A stretch of 41,027 nt of DNA from Patulibacter medicamentivorans (GTDB lineage: Bacteria; Actinomycetota; Thermoleophilia; Solirubrobacterales; Solirubrobacteraceae), in contig NZ_AGUD01000210.1 of NCBI RefSeq assembly GCF_000240225.1, positions 1 through 41,027 on the forward strand, written 5' to 3'. The notes under the pieces were generated by a model. The model ran no database searches. It saw only the letters and a program-made list of their open reading frames with translations, and was not told the origin of the DNA. Shown one piece after another: positions 17,212-24,988 of the stretch (position 1 is the stretch's first letter; every line of letters begins with the position of its first letter). The position numbers were made by a program, and so were the translations under genes.

Positions 17212-18093
17212 TCAGGCACCCGCCGCGATCGGCCCCAGCCGCGGCGTCAGGCCGTGCAGGTCGAACGCCCGGAAGCGCGAGAAGCTGGGGTGCCGCGGGC
17301 CGTGGAAGTCGGCCGAGCCGGTCGTCAGCAGCCCCAGCCGCTCGGCCTCGGCGACCAGCATCCGGGTCTGCTCGGCCGAGAACGTCACGTAGAACGCCTC
17401 GACCCCGTCCAGGCCCAGGGCCGCGAACCGCTCCAGCGTCTCGCGCACGCCCGCCGGGTCCTCGATGTCCCAGTACGGGTGCGCCCAGACCGCGACCCCG
17501 CCGGCGGCGTGGATCACCTCGATCGCCTCGGCGACGGTTGGCCGCGTCCGCTCGCGGTAGGCCGGCGCTCCCGGGATCAGGTAGGCGACGAGCAGGTCGG
17601 TCGCGGTCGCCAGGCCCTCGCTCCGCACCCGTGCCGCGTTGTCGGGATGGTCGAAGGCCGCCGCCGCGACGTGCGGGCGCCCGATCGTCCCACCGGCCGC
17701 CCGCCGCTCCGCCAGCGGCCGCTCGTCGACCGCCCAGCCCAGCTCGCGCAGCGCCGCGACCATCCGATCGCCGCGACCGGCCCGGTCGGCGCGCCACTCC
17801 TCGAGCACCCGCAGCAGCGGTGGCGACCGGTGGTCGATCCCGTAGCCGCAGACGTGCAGGTCGGAGCGGTCGCCGTCGATCGCCGAGACCTCGATCCCCG
17901 GCACGACCTCGATCCCGTCCAGGCCCGCCGCGGTCTCGAGCGCCTCCTGGACGCCCGCGACCGAGTCGTGGTCGGTCAGCGACAGCAGCCGGACGCCGGC
18001 GGCATGGGCGGCGCGGACCACCTCGGCCGCGGACAGCGCGCCGTCGCTGGCCGTCGAGTGCGCCTGCAGGTCGAAGGTCGGTCGCTCGCCCAT
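17212..18093 (-). CDS. PHP-domain phosphoesterase
   Basis: A 293-aa protein of the TrpH/YciV-like PHP group, metal-dependent phosphoesterases that include RNase AM and nucleotide 3',5'-bisphosphate phosphatases. Metal-site blocks are DLQAHSTASDG, LTDHDS, VPGIEVSA, IGRPHVA, VWAHPY and GSADFHG. The first block has Gln where many PHP proteins have His (HxH). The ATG overlaps the sulfatase stop by one base (TGATG), so the two are translationally coupled. The family can hydrolyse 3'-phosphoadenosine 5'-phosphate (PAP) in some organisms. PAP is the by-product of the nearby sulfotransferase, so PAP recycling is an attractive but untested role. Confidence 0.9.
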   Translation of the reverse strand: MGERPTFDLQAHSTASDGALSAAEVVRAAHAAGVRLLSLTDHDSVAGVQEALETAAGLDGIEVVPGIEVSAIDGDRSDLHVCGYGIDHRSPPLLRVLEEWRADRAGRGDRMVAALRELGWAVDERPLAERRAAGGTIGRPHVAAAAFDHPDNAARVRSEGLATATDLLVAYLIPGAPAYRERTRPTVAEAIEVIHAAGGVAVWAHPYWDIEDPAGVRETLERFAALGLDGVEAFYVTFSAEQTRMLVAEAERLGLLTTGSADFHGPRHPSFSRFRAFDLHGLTPRLGPIAAGA

Positions 18094-19421
18094 CAGATCC
18101 CCGCCCCACCCTCGAAGAGGAACGTCGGCTCGCGCGGGGAGCGCTGGTGGCGGGCGTTGATCGACGCCCCGTCCGGCGGCAGCACGTGGCCGTGGCGGAG
18201 CGGGTCGTCGGTCTCCTCCATCCAGCGGTCGAGCCGGTCGCGCAGCTCCCGCAGGACCGTGGCGTAGGCCGGGTCGGGGACTCGGTTGACGCTCTCGGCG
18301 GGATCGAAGTGCAGGTCGTAGAGCTGCTCGGGCGGGATCGCGCGCTCGACCCAGTCCGCTTCCACCAGGACGTCCTTCGACGGACCGTCGTCGACGTTCG
18401 GCAGCACCGGTCCGACGTGCTCGTCGTCGTAGCGGCGGATGTACTTGAAGCGCGAGGTCCGGACCGCCCGCTGCGGCTCGTAGGCGGCGTGGAAGGTCAT
18501 CTCGGCGAAGACCGCGTCGTTGACCTCGTCGACCGCCCCGGCCGCCAGCGGCAGCAGCGACCGGCCCTGCAGCCACTCCGGGGGCTCGATGCCGAGCAGG
18601 TCGCAGATCGTCGGGAAGAGGTCGATGTGGGAGACCAGCGCGTCGCTGACCCGGCCGTCCGCGAAGCCGCCCGGCCCGCGGACGATCAGCAGCACCCCGA
18701 TCCCGCGGTCGGTCAGCGTCGCCTTGGCGCCCGGGAACGGCAGTCCGTGGTCGGTGGTCAGGATCACCAGCGTGTCGTCGGCGATGCCCAGCTCGTCGAT
18801 CGTCCCCAGCACCGTCGCGACGCCATCGTCGAGGGCCCGGGCGCTCTGCTTGAAGGCGGCCATGTCGGCCCGCGTCCGCGGCGTGTCGGGCAGGTTCGCC
18901 GGCGGCAGGGCGTAGCGCTCGTCGCCCGGCTCGGCGGGCCGGAACTCGCGGTGGGTCTCGAAGAAGCCGACCGAGAGGAAGAACGGCTGCTCGCCGTCGG
19001 CCCGCTCGCGCAGGAACCCGGCCGCGGTCGGGGCGACGTGCTCCTGGGTCGTGTCGGGCACGCTCAGGACATCGTCGTAGCCGAGCACGTGGGGATCGGC
19101 GGAGAGGTGCTGCTCGCCGACCAGCGCCGTCCGGTAGCCGGCCCCGGCGAGCGTGTGCAGCAGGTGGTGCTCGTAGTCCAGCAGGCTCCAGCCACGATGG
19201 GCCAGGCCCATCATGCCGCCGGTGTGGCTCCACTCCCCCGTCAGCAGCGCCGCGCGGCTGGCCGAGCAGATCGGCGCAGCCGAGAACGCCTTGCGGAACA
19301 GCAGCCCCTGCTCGGCGAACGCCTGGATCGCGGGCGTGGGGACCTGATGGCCGTACGGTTGGACGTAGCGGCCGGTGTCGTGCGAGTGCAGGTAGACGAT
19401 GTTGGGATGACGCGCGCGCAC
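18093..19421 (-). CDS. Cys-type sulfatase (S1 family)
   Basis: A 442-aa alkaline-phosphatase-fold sulfatase. The formylglycine motif is C52-S-A-S-R followed by AALLTG; it is the CxAxR variant of the usual CxPxR, still an FGE substrate pattern. Metal residues are visible in HSHDTG near residue 14 and in TTDHGLPFPG later. There is no signal peptide, so it probably acts in the cytosol. That is consistent with aerobic FGE maturation before folding. GTG 19421 is used because the -10 box TAGTAT ends 7 nt before it. It lies upstream of and coupled to the PHP gene and divergent from a sulfotransferase. The sulfate ester substrate is unknown; the HDTG form resembles sulfoglucosamine sulfohydrolase and choline-sulfatase relatives. 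Confidence 0.94.
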   Translation of the reverse strand: MRARHPNIVYLHSHDTGRYVQPYGHQVPTPAIQAFAEQGLLFRKAFSAAPICSASRAALLTGEWSHTGGMMGLAHRGWSLLDYEHHLLHTLAGAGYRTALVGEQHLSADPHVLGYDDVLSVPDTTQEHVAPTAAGFLRERADGEQPFFLSVGFFETHREFRPAEPGDERYALPPANLPDTPRTRADMAAFKQSARALDDGVATVLGTIDELGIADDTLVILTTDHGLPFPGAKATLTDRGIGVLLIVRGPGGFADGRVSDALVSHIDLFPTICDLLGIEPPEWLQGRSLLPLAAGAVDEVNDAVFAEMTFHAAYEPQRAVRTSRFKYIRRYDDEHVGPVLPNVDDGPSKDVLVEADWVERAIPPEQLYDLHFDPAESVNRVPDPAYATVLRELRDRLDRWMEETDDPLRHGHVLPPDGASINARHQRSPREPTFLFEGGAGI

Positions 19422-19428
19422 TGAGCGA

Positions 19429-19435
19429 ATACTAT
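19429..19435. promoter_or_regulatory. Shared bidirectional -10 box for sulfatase and sulfotransferase
   Basis: The seven bases ATACTAT contain TACTAT on the plus strand (19430-19435), 8 nt before the ATG at 19444. They also contain TAGTAT on the minus strand (19429-19434), 7 nt before the GTG at 19421. The two start codons are separated by only 22 bp, so RNA polymerase cannot occupy both orientations at once. Confidence 0.6.
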
Positions 19436-19443
19436 GAATTCCG

Positions 19444-20310
19444 ATGGGCGTTCTTCCTAATTCACCGGAGCGGGCCTACGTCGTGGCGGCGACGCCCCGG
19501 AGCGGGAGCACGCTCCTCTGCGAGACCCTACGGGCCAGCGGGGTCGCGGGCCGGCCGGAGGAGCCGTTCCAGCGGCTCCGGGACAGCGGCCTGTCGCATC
19601 AGCCGCGCGACTACTTCCGCGGCGTCGACGACCCCGAGCTGCTGGCGCTGCTGCCGGAGCGGCGACCCGGCGCGCCGATCGACGCCGACGACGCGCGCGA
19701 GCGGCTGACCCGGGCCCTCGCCGAGGACACGACCGCCAACGGCGTCTTCGCGACCAAGCTGATGTGGGGCTACCTGCCCGACTTCCTCGCCGGGATCCGG
19801 GCGATCACCGGCGACGACGGCGACGACCTGGCGACGCTGCGGTCCGCGTTCGGCCGCGACCTGCGGTTCGTCCAGGTCCGGCGGCGCGACAAGGTCGCCC
19901 AGGCGGTGTCGCTGTGGCGGGCGATCCAGACCCAGCAGTGGCGGGACGAGGGCTCCACCCGTCCCGCCCGCGTCCCGGGGCCGGACTCGGCCTTCCGCGA
20001 CGCCGCCCCGACCGAGGCCGAGCCGGTCTACCACCACGGCGCGATCGCCCACCTGCGCGACCTGCTGGCCGCCGGCGAGGCGGCCTGGACGGCCTGGTTC
20101 GCCGACCACGGGATCGCCCCGGTCCGCGTGGTCGTCTACGAGCAGCTGGTCCCCGCGCTCGGGCCGACCGTCCGCGAGCTGCTGGGCGAGCTGGGGATCG
20201 ACGACCCGCCCGCCGAGGGCTTCGACCGGCCGCGGATGCAGCGGCAGTCGAACGGCACCTCGGCCGCCTGGCGCGAGCGGTTCCTGGCCGAGGAGGCCGC
20301 GGGCGGATGA
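19444..20310 (+). CDS. Stf0-type sulfotransferase
   Basis: A 288-aa PAPS-dependent sulfotransferase. The 5'-phosphosulfate loop is at residues 17-24 (TPRSGSTLL), followed by CETLRASGVAGRPEE, the Stf0/trehalose 2-sulfotransferase signature. The 3'-phosphate-binding part is RRRDKVAQAVSLWRAIQTQQW. In mycobacteria Stf0 sulfates trehalose for sulfolipid. Whether this one uses trehalose, another sugar or a lipid is open. Its stop overlaps the ATG of the APS kinase that makes its donor PAPS. The leaderless start and the shared -10 box with the sulfatase are notable. Confidence 0.93.
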   Translation: MGVLPNSPERAYVVAATPRSGSTLLCETLRASGVAGRPEEPFQRLRDSGLSHQPRDYFRGVDDPELLALLPERRPGAPIDADDARERLTRALAEDTTANGVFATKLMWGYLPDFLAGIRAITGDDGDDLATLRSAFGRDLRFVQVRRRDKVAQAVSLWRAIQTQQWRDEGSTRPARVPGPDSAFRDAAPTEAEPVYHHGAIAHLRDLLAAGEAAWTAWFADHGIAPVRVVVYEQLVPALGPTVRELLGELGIDDPPAEGFDRPRMQRQSNGTSAAWRERFLAEEAAGG

Positions 20311-20972
20311 GCGACCACGCCGATCCGCTGCGCAGCGCCGAGCAGCACAGCGGCGAGCGCCGCAGCCCCCACGTCAAGTGGCACGACGGGCAGCTCCCGC
20401 GCGAGGAGCGCTGGCGGATCCTCGGGCAGCGCGGGGCGACGGTCTGGCTCACCGGCCTGCCCGCCTCCGGCAAGTCGACGATCGCCGCCGAGCTCGAGCG
20501 GGCGCTGGTCGACGACGGCCGGGTCGCCTACCTGCTGGACGGCGACAACGTCCGCCACGGGCTCTCCGGCGACCTCGGCTTCGACCGTCAGGGCCGCAGC
20601 GAGAACGTCCGTCGCGTCGGCCACGTGGCGCGGTTCTTCGCCGACGCCGGAGCGGTCGCGGTCGTCTCGCTGGTCTCGCCGTTCCGCGACGACCGCTGGT
20701 GGGTGCGGGCCCTGCACGACGCGGCCGAGCTGCCGTTCGTCGAGGTCTACGTCGACACCCCGCTCCAGGAGTGCGTCCGTCGCGACCCGAAGGGCCTCTA
20801 CGCCCGCTCGCAGGCCGGCAGCCTGCCGGACATGACGGGGGACGGCTCGCCGTACGAGCCGCCGCTGCAGCCCGAGCTGCGGATCCGGACGGCCGAGCAG
20901 TCGGTCGCGGATGCCGTCGCCCGCCTGCGGGAGCTGCTCGACGGGCCCGGCGCGGCCGCGCCGACGGCCTGA
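20307..20972 (+). CDS. cysC: Adenylylsulfate (APS) kinase
   Basis: A 221-aa P-loop kinase that phosphorylates APS to PAPS. Walker A is GLPASGKST at 50-58, followed by DGDNVRHGLSGDLGFD, SENVRRVGHVARFFADAG and VDTPLQECVRRDPKGLY, all CysC blocks. The N-terminal 25 residues are a charged extension. The ATGA overlap with the sulfotransferase gene couples them, so the PAPS produced is most likely for sulfation. CysN in this window has no fused kinase domain, so this is the only PAPS source seen here. A weak 6-bp hairpin (20979-20997) follows. Confidence 0.96.
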   Translation: MSDHADPLRSAEQHSGERRSPHVKWHDGQLPREERWRILGQRGATVWLTGLPASGKSTIAAELERALVDDGRVAYLLDGDNVRHGLSGDLGFDRQGRSENVRRVGHVARFFADAGAVAVVSLVSPFRDDRWWVRALHDAAELPFVEVYVDTPLQECVRRDPKGLYARSQAGSLPDMTGDGSPYEPPLQPELRIRTAEQSVADAVARLRELLDGPGAAAPTA

Positions 20973-21018
20973 TCGCGGCGCCGCCCCGGGCGCGGCGGGC
21001 ACGCCGTCGCGGTCTTCG

Positions 21019-21054
21019 ATTCCTGATTGGAATAGGGAAATGCTGCATCGGAAT
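21019..21054 (+). promoter_or_regulatory. Tandem operator upstream of cysJI
   Basis: ATTCC-N5-GGAAT is perfect at 21019-21033. A second, degenerate copy with GGAAT at 21050-21054 (ATGCT-N5-GGAAT, then GCC) is centred 21 bp further on. The same arrangement and spacing occurs before cysH at 24920-24955. Two helical turns between centres suggests two dimers on one face. The regulator is unknown; the half-site resembles those of Rrf2-type repressors such as CymR, which is inference. Confidence 0.65.
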
Positions 21055-21077
21055 GCCGATACGGGTGCCGTAGCCCC

Positions 21078-21202
21078 GTTCCGGCCGTAAACTCCGGAAC
21101 TCGTATCCTCTTTTTCCCTCTTCGCGCCGCCGCCTCGCGGGCCGCTGGCCCGCGAATCCCGCTCCGCGCCTGACGGCCGCCACGACCCTCGCTCTCGACG
21201 AC
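21078..21202 (+). promoter_or_regulatory. cysJ leader with inverted repeats
   Basis: GTTCCGG-N9-CCGGAAC (21078-21100) is followed by TATCCT (21104-21109), a -10 candidate. A perfect hairpin CGCGGGCC-GCT-GGCCCGCG (21136-21154) comes next, and then CU-rich sequence up to the GTG at 21203. There is no Shine-Dalgarno. TAAACT at 21088-21093, in the loop of the first repeat, is an alternative -10. Confidence 0.4.
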
Positions 21203-23062
21203 GTGTCCTCCCCTCTTCCGACCCTCACGACCGATCAGCAGGAGCACGTCCAGCGTCTGGCGGCGGCGCTCGACCGCGACCAGGCGATCTGGGTCAGCGG
21301 CTACTTCGCCGGCCTCGCCGCGCAGGGAGCGTCGGCGTCCGCCGCCACGATCGCGAGCGATGGCGCCGGCGTCGCCCAGCCGACCGCGGTCGCGCCCCCG
21401 GTCGCGCCGTCGACGCGGCTGCTGACCGTCCTCTTCGGCACCGACACCGGCAACAGCAAGGAGCTGGCCGGCCAGCTCGCCGATGCCGTCCGCCCGCACG
21501 GCATCGAGGCCAAGGTCGTCGACATGGCCGACTACAAGCCGCGCGCGCTGAAGGATGAGCAGGACCTGGTCGTCGTCACCGCGACGCACGGCGAGGGCGA
21601 CCCGCCCCCGAACGCGATCGGCTTCTTCGAGTTCCTCGGGGGCCGCAAGGCGCCCAAGCTGCCCGGGGTCCGGTTCGCGGTCCTGGCGCTCGGCGACTCG
21701 ACGTACGAGCACTACTGCTCCGCCGGCCGCCAGGTCGACGAGCGGCTCGAGGAGCTCGGGGCCGAGCGGCTGGCCGACCGCGTCGAGTGCGACGTCGACT
21801 ACGAGGACGACGCCGCGGCCTGGATCGCCGACGTCGCCGGTCGGCTCGCGCCGACCGAGGCGCCGGCGGGAGCCGGCGCGCCCGCGCCGAACGGCACCGG
21901 CCCGGCGCTGAACGGCAGCGCGGCCGGGTCCGGCAGCGAGGTCGCGCACGGCAAGAAGCACCCGTTCACGGCGCCGATCCTCGACAACGTCGTCCTCACC
22001 GGGCGCGGTTCGACCAAGGAGACCCGCCACGTCGAGCTGTCGCTGGAGGGCTCCGGCCTGACCTACGAGCCGGGCGACGCGCTCGGCATCGTGCCCGGCA
22101 ACGACCCGGCGCTCGTCGAGCGGCTGCTCGACCGCCTGTCGCTGCCGGCCGACGCGCCGGTGACGACGAAGCAGGGCCCGGTCCCGCTCGTCGACGCCCT
22201 GACCGCGACCTTCGAGATCACCGCGGCGACCCCGCGCTTCCTCGGGCAGTGGGCGGAGCTCAGCGGCGCCGAGGAGCTGGCGGCGCTCCGCGACGGCGAC
22301 GCCAAGGCCCGCACGGCCTACTTCCACGAGCACCACGTGCTCGACATCGTCGAGCGGTTCCCGGTGCCGGGGCTCCAGGCCGAGCAGCTCGTCGCCGGCC
22401 TGCGCCCGCTCCAGCCGCGGCTGTACTCGATCGCCTCGAGCCTGGCGGCGGCGCCGGACGAGGCCCATCTGACGGTCAGCACCGTCCAATACGACCTGCA
22501 CGGCCTGGGCCGGACGGGCGTCGCCTCGGGCCACCTCGCCCGCCTCGGCGGCGACGAGGACGCGGTCGTCCCGGTCTACGTGCAGGCCAACGAGCACTTC
22601 CGCCTGCCGGGCGACGACGTGCCGATCATCATGGTCGGGGCCGGCACCGGCGTGGCGCCGTACCGCGCGTTCATGCAGGAGCGCGAGGCGCGGGGCGCCG
22701 AGGGCCGCTCGTGGCTGTTCTTCGGCGAGCGCAACTTCCGCAGCGACTTCCTCTACCAGGTCGAGTGGCAGCAGCTGCTGAAGGACGGGGTCCTGAGCCG
22801 CCTGGATCTGGCGTTCTCGCGCGATGCCGGCCCCAAGGCCTACGTCCAGGACCGGATCCGCCGAGCCGGCCGCGACGTCTACGCGTGGCTCGAGGAGGGC
22901 GCGCGGATCTACGTCTGCGGCGACGCGACCAACATGGCTCCCGACGTCGACGCCACCCTGGCGGAGATCGTCACCGAGCACGGCGGCGTCGACCACGAGG
23001 GCGCCCAGGAGTACCTCTCCGCGCTGAAGCGCGACCACCGCTACCTGCTCGACGTCTACTAG
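21203..23062 (+). CDS. cysJ: NADPH-sulfite reductase flavoprotein subunit
   Basis: A 619-aa diflavin reductase that passes electrons from NADPH through FAD and FMN to the haem subunit CysI. A 70-aa N-terminal helix region is followed by a flavodoxin domain at about 72-215 (FGTDTGNSKELA, TATHGEGDPPPNA, ALGDSTYEHY). A short Ala/Gly-rich linker follows. The FAD/NADPH module begins about residue 250 (RLYSIASSL, GVASGHLA, MVGAGTGVAPYRAFMQEREARG, FFGERN, YVCGDATNM), and the C-terminus ends in Tyr. GTG is the start; no ribosome site is seen. CysI follows 41 bp later. Confidence 0.95.
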   Translation: MSSPLPTLTTDQQEHVQRLAAALDRDQAIWVSGYFAGLAAQGASASAATIASDGAGVAQPTAVAPPVAPSTRLLTVLFGTDTGNSKELAGQLADAVRPHGIEAKVVDMADYKPRALKDEQDLVVVTATHGEGDPPPNAIGFFEFLGGRKAPKLPGVRFAVLALGDSTYEHYCSAGRQVDERLEELGAERLADRVECDVDYEDDAAAWIADVAGRLAPTEAPAGAGAPAPNGTGPALNGSAAGSGSEVAHGKKHPFTAPILDNVVLTGRGSTKETRHVELSLEGSGLTYEPGDALGIVPGNDPALVERLLDRLSLPADAPVTTKQGPVPLVDALTATFEITAATPRFLGQWAELSGAEELAALRDGDAKARTAYFHEHHVLDIVERFPVPGLQAEQLVAGLRPLQPRLYSIASSLAAAPDEAHLTVSTVQYDLHGLGRTGVASGHLARLGGDEDAVVPVYVQANEHFRLPGDDVPIIMVGAGTGVAPYRAFMQEREARGAEGRSWLFFGERNFRSDFLYQVEWQQLLKDGVLSRLDLAFSRDAGPKAYVQDRIRRAGRDVYAWLEEGARIYVCGDATNMAPDVDATLAEIVTEHGGVDHEGAQEYLSALKRDHRYLLDVY

Positions 23063-23103
23063 ATGCCGCCCGCCCGCCCCCCTGCCCGGCCGAGGTGACC
23101 GCC

Positions 23104-24855
23104 ATGACCCCGAAGACGACGACCACCCCCGACGTCGACCGCAGCCGCGACCTCTCGCAGCCGCTGGAGAAGCTCGCGCCCGAGGAGCGGCTGAAGGCCG
23201 GCAGCGACTACCTCGCCGGCACGATCGCCGACGACCTCATCGACGAGATCACCCTCGCCGTCGACGAGAACAACAACAAGCTCATGAAGTTCCATGGGAT
23301 CTACCAGCAGGACGACCGCGACCTCCGCGACGAGCGGCGCCGTCAGAAGCTGGAGCCCTTCTTCACCTTCATGCTGCGCGGTCGGATGCCCGGCGGCGTC
23401 TGCACGCCCGAGCAGTGGCTGAAGATCGACGAGCTCGGGCGCACCCACGGCAACGACCAGTTCCGGCTGACGACGCGCCAGACCTTCCAGTTCCACTACC
23501 TGGTGCGGACCGCCCTGCGCGAGGTGATGGTCGGGCTGCGCGACGTCGGGCTCGACGGGAAGGCCGCCTGCGGCGACGTCGCCCGGACCGTGATGAGCGG
23601 CGTGCACCCGGGGCTCTCCAAGCTCCACAAGCAGGTCTACGAGCAGGCCCGGATCGCGAGCGACCACGTGATCCACAAGACCAGCGCCTACGAGGAGGTC
23701 TGGTTCGGCGAGAAGCCGAAGCAGCCGCGCGGCGAGGACGAGGAGCCCTTCTACGGCAAGCAGTACATGCCGCGGAAGTTCAAGATCGGCTTCGCGGTCC
23801 CGCCGAGCAACGACATCGACATCTACAGCCAGGACCTCGGCTTCGTCGCGATCGCCAGCCGCGGCAAGCTCAAGGGCTTCAACGTCGTGATCGGCGGCGG
23901 CATGGGCCGCACCGACCGCGCCCCGGAGACCTACCCGCGCCTCGGCGACGTCATCGGCTACATCGAGGCCAAGGACCTGATCCCGACGCTCGACGCCGTG
24001 ATGGGCGTCCAGCGCGACTACGGCGATCGCGTCACCCGCGCCCACGCGCGCTTCAAGTACACGATCGACGACAAGGGCCTCGACTTCGTCAAGGGCGAGA
24101 TCGAGCGGCGCCTCGGCTTCGAGCTGGCGCCGGCCAAGCGGTTCGCGTTCACGTCCAACGGCGACCAGCTCGGCTGGACCACCGGCGACGACGGCCTGGA
24201 GCACTTCACGCTCTTCATCGAGAGCGGCCGCGTGATCAACCGCGGCGACCGGCGGCTGATGGACGGCCTGCGCGCGATCGCGCAGACCGGCACGTGCGTC
24301 TTCCGGCTGACGCCGAACCAGAGCGTGATCCTCTCGGACATCCAGCCGGAGGATCGCCCCGCGATCGAGGCGCTGCTGGCCGAGCACGGCATCGACAACA
24401 CGCCGACGAAGGGCCGCAGCGCGCTGCGGCTCAACTCGATGGCATGCGTGGCGATGCCGACCTGCGGGCTGGCGATGGCCGAGGCCGAGCGCTACCTGCC
24501 GGACCTGATCACCAAGATCGAGGGCCTGCTGGAGCAGAACGGCCTGATGGAGGAGCCGATCACGATCCGGATGACCGGCTGCCCGAACGGCTGCGCCCGG
24601 CCGTACATCGCCGAGATCGCCCTCACCGGCCGCGCCCCGGGCAAGTACAACCTGTACCTCGGCGCCGGCTTCCACGGCCAGCGGCTGAACAAGATGGTGC
24701 GCGAGAACGTCGGCGAGGACGTGATCCTCGAGGTCCTCGGCGAGGCGCTCGGCCGCTACGCGCAGGAGCGCGAGGACGGCGAGCGGTTCGGCGACTTCGC
24801 GATCCGCGCGGGGATCGTCCCCGAGGTCACCGAGGGGCGCTTCTTCAACGACTGA
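23104..24855 (+). CDS. cysI: Sulfite reductase hemoprotein (NADPH-dependent type)
   Basis: A 583-aa sirohaem/4Fe-4S protein that makes the six-electron reduction of sulfite to sulfide. The cluster and sirohaem Cys are C448 and C454 (ACVAMPTCGLAMAE) and C493 and C497 (TGCPNGCARPY). The substrate-binding Arg/Lys blocks include FRLTTRQTFQFH and the duplicated ferredoxin-like halves, plus VIGGGMGR. Length and the KFHGIYQQD-type N-terminus fit CysI rather than the ferredoxin-dependent NirA/Sir form common in actinobacteria, and cysJ beside it agrees. GAGGTG six bases before the ATG is a clear ribosome site. A strong hairpin follows the stop. Confidence 0.96.
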   Translation: MTPKTTTTPDVDRSRDLSQPLEKLAPEERLKAGSDYLAGTIADDLIDEITLAVDENNNKLMKFHGIYQQDDRDLRDERRRQKLEPFFTFMLRGRMPGGVCTPEQWLKIDELGRTHGNDQFRLTTRQTFQFHYLVRTALREVMVGLRDVGLDGKAACGDVARTVMSGVHPGLSKLHKQVYEQARIASDHVIHKTSAYEEVWFGEKPKQPRGEDEEPFYGKQYMPRKFKIGFAVPPSNDIDIYSQDLGFVAIASRGKLKGFNVVIGGGMGRTDRAPETYPRLGDVIGYIEAKDLIPTLDAVMGVQRDYGDRVTRAHARFKYTIDDKGLDFVKGEIERRLGFELAPAKRFAFTSNGDQLGWTTGDDGLEHFTLFIESGRVINRGDRRLMDGLRAIAQTGTCVFRLTPNQSVILSDIQPEDRPAIEALLAEHGIDNTPTKGRSALRLNSMACVAMPTCGLAMAEAERYLPDLITKIEGLLEQNGLMEEPITIRMTGCPNGCARPYIAEIALTGRAPGKYNLYLGAGFHGQRLNKMVRENVGEDVILEVLGEALGRYAQEREDGERFGDFAIRAGIVPEVTEGRFFND

Positions 24856-24890
24856 CGCCCGGCGGCGCGACGGCGCGCCGGGTCGGGCGC

Positions 24891-24916
24891 CCGCAAGCGC
24901 CGCGTCGCGCTTGCGG
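24891..24916 (+). terminator. Hairpin after cysI
   Basis: CCGCAAGCGC and GCGCTTGCGG pair perfectly around a 6-nt loop, 35 bp after the stop. A weaker GC hairpin precedes it. The cysH operator begins 4 bp beyond. Confidence 0.75.
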
Positions 24917-24919
24917 TGA

Positions 24920-24955
24920 ATTCCAGTCAGGAATGAAACGATGCCGCATTGGAAT
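24920..24955 (+). promoter_or_regulatory. Tandem operator upstream of cysH operon
   Basis: ATTCC-N5-GGAAT is perfect at 24920-24934. A near-copy, ATGCC-N5-GGAAT, is at 24941-24955, again 21 bp centre to centre as before cysJ. A possible -10, TACTTT (24981-24986), lies downstream, so the second site would overlap the -35 region and a bound protein would probably repress. Confidence 0.65.
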
Positions 24956-24988
24956 GCCCGGAAATCGGGTAGTGCTTTGCTACTTTTG

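Noticed and set aside
20979-20997. Terminator after cysC
   Set aside because: Only a 6-bp stem in GC-rich sequence; too weak to list as a feature.
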